A stretch of 5,640 nt of DNA from DASQDN01 sp035630195 (GTDB lineage Bacteria > Acidobacteriota > Terriglobia > Bryobacterales > Bryobacteraceae). This document shows, one piece after another, positions 1 to 4,835 of this stretch (position 1 is the first letter of the stretch; every line of letters starts with the position of its first letter). A program made the position numbers and the translations under genes. A model generated the notes under the pieces. The model was not told the origin of the DNA and did no database searches. It worked only from the letters and a program-made list of their open reading frames with translations. The stretch spans positions 1 to 5,640 of the forward strand of contig DASQLD010000249.1 in NCBI GenBank assembly GCA_035630195.1, written 5' to 3'.

Positions 1-1913
1 AATCCGCGTCCAACGACATCAAGACTGTCGTACATCCGCCGAGCAAGAGCCTGACTGATGATGACCACGTCCTTGGAAGGTTCATTGGACGTGAAGGTTC
101 TGCCAGTAATGAGCGGAATACGCATCACTTGAAAGAAGCTCTCGTCGATGCTGTGATGATAGACCCGCAAGCCTGGAGCATCGTTATAATCGGAGGTGCC
201 GGTCCGCCGGCCAAGTGGCGCGTTCTCCACAAGGGAAACCGCCGTCACTTCGGGGTGGGCTTTCACCAGCGCGGTGAAACGATTCCAGTAATCTCGCGCC
301 GCCGCGCCCTTTAGTCCATATCGTTGGAGCGACGGCTCGGCGACAGCCACACTGCCGTAATCGAAACCGGGATGCTCGGTGAGGAGACGCTGAACGTTGC
401 GGGTCAGCGAGAACGCAACAATCAGAAAGACCGTACAGGCAGCGATTTGGGTTCCGATGAGGGCATAACGGAAGCGTGAGGCCTTTGCGCCCGAGGTTGC
501 CTGCGTCGCTGCTTCTTTCATCGCTCCGGCCAGGTCGCCTCGACTCGCGCGCATTGCGGGAAGTAGCCCGACCAGGACCGATGCCACGATTGCCAATGCG
601 ACTGTGACCAGGATGGTCGCTATACTCGGCGCCATGTCGATATTGATAGGCATATTCTCGTTCCTCAGGACAGCTTTCATGGCGGCCTGTCCGACAACCA
701 GGCCGAGAGCGGCGCCGGCCAATCCGATCAACAGGCTCTCCGTCATCAGTTGACGCACGACGCGCCATCGTCCGGCGCCGAGGGAAGCACGAATCGCAAG
801 TTCTCGATGCCGCGCCTGAGCTCGCGACAGATTCAAGTTGCTTAGATTTGCGCATGCGGCAATGAGCATCAAAGCTGTCAGCGCGAAGCCCAATAGGATT
901 GCCTGTTGAAATTCAGGGTCACGTTGGGCATTGCTGCTCTCGAGCGGGCTCACGTTTAGATACTCATCTTTGTGGAACACGTCCGGGTAAATTTTGGCAA
1001 GTTCGGTTACCTGAGGCCGGAAGCCGTCTTTCACCGCTTGCACCGACAAGCCGGGCCGCATACGCCCGTACATCGTCGTGCTGTTCGTGCTCCAGTTCGT
1101 GAGCAAGTCCGATCCGACGTTGAAATGAGGCGTCTGGTGAATCAATAAATAGACATCGAAACTATCGAGCTTGAGCCCTGGAAACGGCTCGGGTGTGACG
1201 CCGATCACGACCGCAGGTCTATCGTTGATTCGGACAGTTTGGCCGATGAGTTCCGGGGTATTGGCAAAACGCTTTTGCCAGAATTTATCGCTGACAATTG
1301 CCACCGGAGCCGCATCGGCACGGCCGTCAACAGATTCAACAAACAGTCTGCCGGCCAGAGCATGGTAACCGACTTCAGTGAAGTAATTCGCAGAGACATA
1401 GCGCACACGGACACGATCCGAGGCGTCGTCCTGCCAGGCTGCATCGCCGCCCATCGTAGTAACAACGGTCGTGAGCACGTTGTTGTGAGTTTTATAAAAC
1501 TGCGTCGCGGGATACGATATGCCATCCGAGCTCATGACCGGGGAAGCGCGTGTGAACTGGACAAGCGTTGCGGCGTCACGGACCCTCACGGGGCGCAAGG
1601 CAACAAGATCGAATAGCTGGAATAGAGCAAGGTTCACACCAATTCCCAGCGCTAGAATGAAGACAGAAGTAGCGACAAAGCCGGGGCTCTTTCGAAGCGT
1701 CCGAAACGCGTAACGCGCATCCTGTTGCACCCGGTCGAGCCACAGCCATCCCCAGGCATCGCGGGATTCTTCCCGTAAGCGCAGGGTGTTTCCGATCGCG
1801 GAGCCGCGCATCTCAGCATGCGCTGCCATCTCGTCGGCAAGCTGGGCATCGAGCTTGCGGCGGTTCAGAAGATAAGAAATGCGACGCGCCGTTTCAGCGA
1901 GAAAGCTCCACAT
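1..1913 (-). CDS. ADOP-type FtsX/MacB-like permease, C-terminus cut by window edge
   Basis: An inner-membrane permease of the MacB/FtsX superfamily, most like the acidobacterial duplicated orphan permeases (ADOP). The substrate is unknown. The frame is open without interruption for 637 codons from ATG at 1913 to the left edge. Residues 1-77 are a charged cytoplasmic head ending in RYAFRTLRKSPG. The first membrane segment is about 79-101 (LALGIGVNLALF). A MacB-like periplasmic domain follows to about 335. The first FtsX domain has segments near 338-357, 393-412 and 431-454, with the family signature RHRELAIRASLGAGRWR at 369-385. A further segment at 484-503 opens the second periplasmic domain. 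ADOP proteins usually run to about 800 residues or more, so the second FtsX domain should lie outside the window. The start follows the padR stop by one base and has GGGAGG six bases upstream, suggesting translational coupling. No ATP-binding-cassette gene is in the window, as expected for the family. Confidence 0.9.
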   Translation of the reverse strand, partial: MWSFLAETARRISYLLNRRKLDAQLADEMAAHAEMRGSAIGNTLRLREESRDAWGWLWLDRVQQDARYAFRTLRKSPGFVATSVFILALGIGVNLALFQLFDLVALRPVRVRDAATLVQFTRASPVMSSDGISYPATQFYKTHNNVLTTVVTTMGGDAAWQDDASDRVRVRYVSANYFTEVGYHALAGRLFVESVDGRADAAPVAIVSDKFWQKRFANTPELIGQTVRINDRPAVVIGVTPEPFPGLKLDSFDVYLLIHQTPHFNVGSDLLTNWSTNSTTMYGRMRPGLSVQAVKDGFRPQVTELAKIYPDVFHKDEYLNVSPLESSNAQRDPEFQQAILLGFALTALMLIAACANLSNLNLSRAQARHRELAIRASLGAGRWRVVRQLMTESLLIGLAGAALGLVVGQAAMKAVLRNENMPINIDMAPSIATILVTVALAIVASVLVGLLPAMRASRGDLAGAMKEAATQATSGAKASRFRYALIGTQIAACTVFLIVAFSLTRNVQRLLTEHPGFDYGSVAVAEPSLQRYGLKGAAARDYWNRFTALVKAHPEVTAVSLVENAPLGRRTGTSDYNDAPGLRVYHHSIDESFFQVMRIPLITGRTFTSNEPSKDVVIISQALARRMYDSLDVVGRG

Positions 1914-1914
1914 C

Positions 1915-2244
1915 CTATGCCTCCCGTAGAATCGTTTGAATCGCCAGGGTCACTGCTTCATAACTCCTGACCTCATCGGCAAGCTGCTTCTTTCCTAGCT
2001 TGGTCAGAGAGTAGAGGCGCACCTTGCGATTGGTATCCGATATACCCCATTCTGCCGATACCCAGCCCTTGAGCAACATCTTTTGGAGCGCGGGATACAA
2101 CGAGCCTTCTTCCACTTGCAGAACATCGGACGACAACTGATGAATCCGTTGGGCGATGGCGTATCCGTGGAGCGCGCCCCCTTGAAGCACACGCAGCACC
2201 AACAAGGCTAAAGCGCCCTGAGGCATATCCTGTTCTTTAGGCAT
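1915..2244 (-). CDS. PadR-family transcriptional regulator (acidobacterial ADOP-associated type)
   Basis: A 109-residue winged-helix DNA-binding protein, the usual size for the short PadR regulators that accompany ADOP permeases. The wHTH covers about residues 12-85: HGYAIAQRI at 26-34 in the second helix region, the PadR signature GSLYPALQKM at 47-56, and the wing strands around 61-82 (WVSAEW, then RLYSLTKLGKKQL). The opening MPKEQDMPQGALALLVL matches the family's usual MPK..(D/L)..QG.L.LL beginning, which supports ATG 2244 over the internal ATG at 2226. It probably acts as a dimer repressing its own operon, but its ligand is unknown. The gene ends with TAG one base before the permease ATG. 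The start has no Shine-Dalgarno sequence, and the predicted transcript start is only about nine bases upstream, so translation is probably leaderless or nearly so. Confidence 0.93.
   Translation of the reverse strand: MPKEQDMPQGALALLVLRVLQGGALHGYAIAQRIHQLSSDVLQVEEGSLYPALQKMLLKGWVSAEWGISDTNRKVRLYSLTKLGKKQLADEVRSYEAVTLAIQTILREA
1920..1925 (-). promoter_or_regulatory. Ribosome binding site of the permease gene, inside the end of padR
   Basis: GGGAGG on the minus strand lies six bases before the permease ATG at 1913. It sits within the last codons of padR, so the two genes are translated from one message. It fixes the permease start and explains the one-base spacing between the genes. Confidence 0.7.
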
Positions 2245-2259
2245 AGTCTAGCTAGGTGT

Positions 2260-2288
2260 AGGGTACCTTGGGGTTGGCAGCCTGTCAA
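2260..2288 (-). promoter_or_regulatory. Housekeeping-type promoter of the padR-permease operon
   Basis: On the minus strand a perfect -35 box, TTGACA (2288-2283), is followed after exactly 17 bases by a -10-like TACCCT (2265-2260). Transcription would start near 2253, about nine bases before the padR ATG. The promoter fills most of the 54-bp gap after the response-regulator gene, which suggests that padR and the permease are a separate unit. The -10 box is weak in its middle, as in many regulated promoters. Confidence 0.55.
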
Positions 2289-2298
2289 GGGTGTACCC
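2261..2298. promoter_or_regulatory. Inverted repeat over the padR promoter, probable PadR operator
   Basis: On the plus strand GGGTACCTTG (2261-2270) is mirrored by CAAGGGTGTACCC (2286-2298). The pairing is perfect apart from three extra bases in the right arm. The arms bracket the promoter, and the right arm includes part of the -35 box. A second palindrome, CTAGCTAG (2248-2255), lies at the predicted transcription start. A dimeric repressor bound here would block RNA polymerase. That PadR itself binds is inference from position and from the autoregulation common in the family. Confidence 0.4.
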
Positions 2299-3657
2299 TC
2301 AACTGGCAGTATTAGCGTCTTCGATTCCCATCTGCGTCAGCCGGTATCGCAGCGCATTGCGCGTGATCCCCAACAGCCGAGCAGCTTGACTCTTATTCCC
2401 GTTCGCCCGTCGCAGAGCTTCCCGGATGATCGACTGCTCGTATTGATCGAGGCTCATGCCGGGCGGGAGAAAGTCGGTGGCGTGGGCGGGCCGCGAACGA
2501 TTCGTATCGAGCTTGATATCGTCCGCGCGCAGCTCTTCCCCATTGCACAACACGATGCTACGCTCAATGGCGTTCTCGAGTTCGCGTACGTTGCCGGGCC
2601 AGTCGTACGTCATCAACCGATCGAGCGCTTCGTCGCTGATGGCGCATGGCCGACCCATTTCCTTGGCAACCTTTTTCACGAAGTGATCCGCAAGGTAAGG
2701 AATATCGACTTTGCGCTGTCGTAGCGGAGGAATGTTTAAGGGCAGCACGTTCAATCGGTAATAGAGATCCTCGCGAAACGTGCCATTCTCGAGCGCTACA
2801 CGCAGGTCAACATTCGTGGCGGCGATCACGCGCACATCTACGTGCTTTGTCCTATTGCTTCCAAGCCGCTCTAGCTCGCGCTCCTGCAGAACGCGAAGGA
2901 GCTTCACTTGGATCACCGGCGGCACGTCGCCAATTTCATCGAGCATGACGGTTCCCGTATCCGCCTGTTCGAATTTCCCTGGCTTGCCGACGACAGCTCC
3001 CGTGAACGCGCCCTTCTCATAGCCAAACAACTCACTTTCCATCAAGTTCTCAGGAAGCGCAGTGCAGTTGATCTTCACGAAGGGCTTTTCCCGACGAGGG
3101 GAATGGAAATGAATCGCGCGGGCAATCAGGTCTTTGCCAACCCCGCTTTCGCCTGCCAGGAGCACTGTCGCGCGTGTCGGCGCAATGCGCGTGATGGTCG
3201 CGAAGATTTCCTGCATCGCGGGACTGCGACCTACGATGTTGTCGAACTCGTAACGGACACCGAGTTCCTCACGTAATTTGGTGTTCTCATCACGAAGCGC
3301 GCGGACCTCGAGCGCCTTCTGAACGACAGTCAACAGGTGATCGAGCGAAAAGGGCTTGGTCACGAAATCGGCCGCTCCCGATTTCATTGCTTCAACGGCG
3401 GTCTCGACCGAACCAAAAGCAGTGATGACAATAACCGGCGTGCGCGAGTTCTGCCTCCGGAGTGCCGCGATGAGTTGAAGCCCGTCCATTCCGGGCAGCT
3501 TCAGGTCCGTAATGACGAGATCCGCGCGATCGGCCGACCGGAGCGCTTCTTCGGCGGAACCGGCCTGGTCGACATCGAAGCCGGCGGACTGCAACTGTAG
3601 TTGCACGACACGCCGAAGCTTTTCCTCATCCTCGACTATCAGCACCCGTTGTTTCAT
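2299..3657 (-). CDS. NtrC-family sigma-54-dependent response regulator
   Basis: A complete 452-residue cytoplasmic activator of sigma-54 RNA polymerase. Its receiver domain (about 3-118) has the acidic pair E9/D10, phospho-acceptor D51, T79 and K101. After a short helical linker the AAA+ domain (about 140-375) carries Walker A GESGVGKD (169-176), the sigma-54 contact loop GAFTGA (216-221), Walker B LDEIGD (239-244), FREDLYYRL (294-302) with candidate arginine fingers, and sensor II WPGNVREL (353-360). A Fis-type helix-turn-helix is at 420-442 (GNKSQAARLLGITRNALRYRL). All residues needed for phosphorylation, ATP hydrolysis and sigma-54 contact are present, so it should be functional. ATG 3657 is the only usable start, since the frame meets a stop at 3699-3697 with no alternative start between. 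No histidine kinase gene is adjacent, so the partner and target genes are unknown. No Shine-Dalgarno sequence precedes the start; a palindrome does. Confidence 0.96.
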   Translation of the reverse strand: MKQRVLIVEDEEKLRRVVQLQLQSAGFDVDQAGSAEEALRSADRADLVITDLKLPGMDGLQLIAALRRQNSRTPVIVITAFGSVETAVEAMKSGAADFVTKPFSLDHLLTVVQKALEVRALRDENTKLREELGVRYEFDNIVGRSPAMQEIFATITRIAPTRATVLLAGESGVGKDLIARAIHFHSPRREKPFVKINCTALPENLMESELFGYEKGAFTGAVVGKPGKFEQADTGTVMLDEIGDVPPVIQVKLLRVLQERELERLGSNRTKHVDVRVIAATNVDLRVALENGTFREDLYYRLNVLPLNIPPLRQRKVDIPYLADHFVKKVAKEMGRPCAISDEALDRLMTYDWPGNVRELENAIERSIVLCNGEELRADDIKLDTNRSRPAHATDFLPPGMSLDQYEQSIIREALRRANGNKSQAARLLGITRNALRYRLTQMGIEDANTAS

Positions 3658-3664
3658 AAAAGGA

Positions 3665-3689
3665 GAAAGGGGCGGAATCCGCCCCTTTC
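3665..3689 (-). promoter_or_regulatory. 25-bp near-perfect palindrome in the response-regulator leader, hairpin or attenuator candidate
   Basis: Twelve-base arms, GAAAGGGGCGGA and its exact complement, flank a single central base. As RNA on the minus strand this gives a GC-rich stem with a tiny loop, followed by TCCTTTT and then the ATG seven bases on. The stem's last T residues plus this tract make it look like an intrinsic terminator placed immediately before the coding region. It could equally be an operator or a 5'-end stabilising hairpin. On the plus strand the bases after it are a poorer match to a terminator, and no plus-strand gene lies just before it. Confidence 0.6.
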
Positions 3690-3695
3690 GCCGCG

Positions 3696-3724
3696 TTTAT
3701 CTGGATTGACCCCAGAGTTGTGAC
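3696..3724 (-). promoter_or_regulatory. Weak candidate promoter of the response regulator
   Basis: On the minus strand GTCACA (3724-3719) and GATAAA (3701-3696) are 17 bases apart, each matching four of six consensus bases. Transcription would begin near 3689, exactly at the outer edge of the palindrome, giving a leader of about 32 bases made mostly of the hairpin. The match is weak and could be chance. Confidence 0.25.
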
Positions 3725-3784
3725 TTCCTGGTCCCCTTCGCATCGGGGCGTTTTCAATATATCACGCAGCCGATTTGCCTCCGG

Positions 3785-3912
3785 GGCCGACCTCGTCTCA
3801 GAATGACGCTCCAAAACGGAACGAGATAGGGCCTCGCGTTCCGCTTTGAAACGCGAAAGAGGTATACCCCCTCCGTAAGTGGTTGATAACCCTGTATATC
3901 CCCTTTGGGTTA
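3785..3912 (+). promoter_or_regulatory. Dyad-rich stretch upstream of the sigma factor, possible structured leader
   Basis: This is the sigma-side half of the 354-bp gene-free region 3658-4011, and three potential hairpins follow one another. The first is GGCC (3785-3788) with CTCGT (3792-3796), pairing with ACGAG (3821-3825) and GGCC (3830-3833). The second is TCGCGTT (3834-3840) with AACGCGA (3850-3856). The third is TAACCC (3887-3892) with GGGTTA (3907-3912). A small dyad, GGTT-gat-AACC, is at 3881-3891. I recognise no known riboswitch consensus and no convincing sigma-70 promoter. The elements could be operators, a structured 5' leader or chance pairing. A further small dyad, TCTGG/CCAGA, is at 3700-3716. 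Confidence 0.3.
3863..3904 (+). repeat. Pair of TATA(C/T)CCCCT direct repeats
   Basis: TATACCCCCT (3863-3872) and TATATCCCCT (3895-3904) differ at one base and start 32 bases apart, close to three turns of the helix. This would place two protein-binding sites on the same face of the DNA upstream of the sigma-factor gene. No binder is known, and two short repeats can arise by chance. Confidence 0.3.
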
Positions 3913-3990
3913 CGAGATGCATTCCTTGTATGCGTGAACGCCGCAGCCACTCAAACCACCAGCTTCCTCCCGATGAACGGGGGATTCAAC

Positions 3991-4000
3991 AAGGAAAAGG
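3991..4000 (+). promoter_or_regulatory. Purine-rich ribosome binding region of the sigma-factor gene
   Basis: AAGGAAAAGG ends eleven bases before ATG 4012. It is the only Shine-Dalgarno-like stretch near the candidate starts: nothing comparable precedes ATG 3973 or TTG 3883. The spacing is slightly long, so it supports but does not prove the 4012 start. Confidence 0.4.
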
Positions 4001-4011
4001 CCCAGACTCCC

Positions 4012-4788
4012 ATGCAAGCAACCGTAGAATCGACCCTGAACCAGAACGAGCGCGAGCGCTTGATTATGGAGAACATGCCCCAGGTCAAACTGATTGCCCG
4101 TCGCATCCACGACCGGCTCCCGGGCAACATCAGCCTTGACGACCTTGTCTCCACTGGGATCATCGGCCTGATCTCGGCGATTGATCGCTATGACGCGACG
4201 CAGGGTGTCAAGCTGAAGACTTATGCTGAGTACAAGATTCGCGGCGCGATTCTCGACAGCTTGCGCCAGATGGACTGGGCTCCGCGCCAGCAGCGCAAGC
4301 GCGCTCGCCTCATTGAGTCTGCGGTCTCCCAACTCGAGCAGGACTTAAGACGTCAGCCGACGGATGACGAGGTTGCCACATACCTCGGAGTCGAAGTCGC
4401 AGAGTACCAGGAGTGGGCCGGAGACGCGCACAGCCTTAGCGTAGGCAGCCTCGACATGGCGTGGGACGAACCGGGTTCTGAGCTCATCAACAACATCTCG
4501 GACAACGACCAGCACTGGCCGTCACGCCTTCTCGAAAAGTCCGAGTTGAATCGCTTGCTGGTTCGCGCCGTCGATCGTCTTCCTTACAACGAGCGCACCG
4601 TGCTTAGCCTTTACTACCTTGAAGAGTTGACGCTTCGTGAAATCGCGACGGTCATGGAAGTTCACGAATCTCGCGTTTCCCAACTGAAGACCCAAGGCCT
4701 GTCGCGGTTGCGCAACTATCTTGACCATAGCTGGCCGACTCGTGGTCAGGCAAAGGATGCCGCCAAAAAGCAAGCGGCCCGGAGCTAA
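4012..4788 (+). CDS. fliA: FliA/WhiG-family (sigma-28 type) RNA polymerase sigma factor
   Basis: A 258-residue alternative sigma factor, the normal length for the FliA/WhiG family. Region 2 (about 17-89) contains VKLIARRIHDRLP, SLDDLVSTGIIGLISAIDRYD and KLKTYAEYKIRGAILDSLRQMDW, for core binding and -10 recognition. Region 3 is about 97-135 (QLEQDLRRQPTDDEVATYLG). Region 4 is about 180-237, with the helix-turn-helix LTLREIATVMEVHESRVSQL at 206-225 for the -35 element. A basic Lys/Arg/Ala tail ends the protein. I chose ATG 4012 because the following residues (MQATVESTLNQNERERLI) match the family's beginning and a purine-rich stretch precedes it. ATG 3973 would add 13 residues and TTG 3883 would add 43 that look unlike any sigma domain. 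The gene is divergent from the response regulator and convergent with the PDZ gene. No flagellar genes or anti-sigma FlgM are in view, so the symbol names the family only. Confidence 0.92.
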   Translation: MQATVESTLNQNERERLIMENMPQVKLIARRIHDRLPGNISLDDLVSTGIIGLISAIDRYDATQGVKLKTYAEYKIRGAILDSLRQMDWAPRQQRKRARLIESAVSQLEQDLRRQPTDDEVATYLGVEVAEYQEWAGDAHSLSVGSLDMAWDEPGSELINNISDNDQHWPSRLLEKSELNRLLVRAVDRLPYNERTVLSLYYLEELTLREIATVMEVHESRVSQLKTQGLSRLRNYLDHSWPTRGQAKDAAKKQAARS

Positions 4789-4809
4789 CCACTAATTAAC
4801 TCGGACCGC
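4765..4809 (-). terminator. Imperfect hairpin plus T-tract, probable terminator of the PDZ gene
   Basis: On the minus strand the arm GCGGTCCGAGTTA (from 4809) pairs with TTAGCTCCGGGCCGC (ending 4774), with two mismatches and one bulged base. TTGCTTTTT follows. This fits an intrinsic terminator for the gene arriving from the right. It overlaps the last codons and stop of the sigma gene. On the plus strand the hairpin has no T-run after it, so it is not an obvious terminator for the sigma gene. Confidence 0.4.
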
Positions 4810-4835
4810 CCATGGAAAGAAGATGTTGGAGGATT

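Noticed and set aside
184..855. A 223-codon frame on the minus strand inside the permease gene
   Set aside because: It is rich in Arg, Ser, Gly and Cys, shows no family motifs, and lies in another frame of an uninterrupted, clearly homologous permease. It is a shadow of GC-rich coding DNA.
2261..2298. The inverted repeat after the response-regulator stop as its intrinsic terminator
   Set aside because: No T-run follows the hairpin on the coding strand, and the repeat coincides with a good promoter, so an operator is the better reading.
3750..3776. GCCGATTT at 3769-3776 as a sigma-28-type -10 element for autoregulation of the sigma factor
   Set aside because: The sequence at the required -35 position does not resemble TAAAGTTT, so there is no two-part match.
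3906..3921. Possible sigma-54 promoter before the sigma factor: GG (3907-3908) and GC (3919-3920) ten bases apart, with TGCA
   Set aside because: Only the GG/GC pair and the -12 part match; the rest of the -24 element does not. A GG-N10-GC pair is expected by chance in a region this long.
3626..3922. A 98-codon minus-strand frame in the divergent intergenic region
   Set aside because: The composition is featureless, it has no convincing ribosome binding site, and it overlaps the start of the response regulator in another frame. I treat the region as non-coding.
3910..4332. A 140-codon minus-strand frame opposite the start of the sigma factor
   Set aside because: It has no recognisable domain and overlaps strongly conserved sigma region 2 codons on the other strand.
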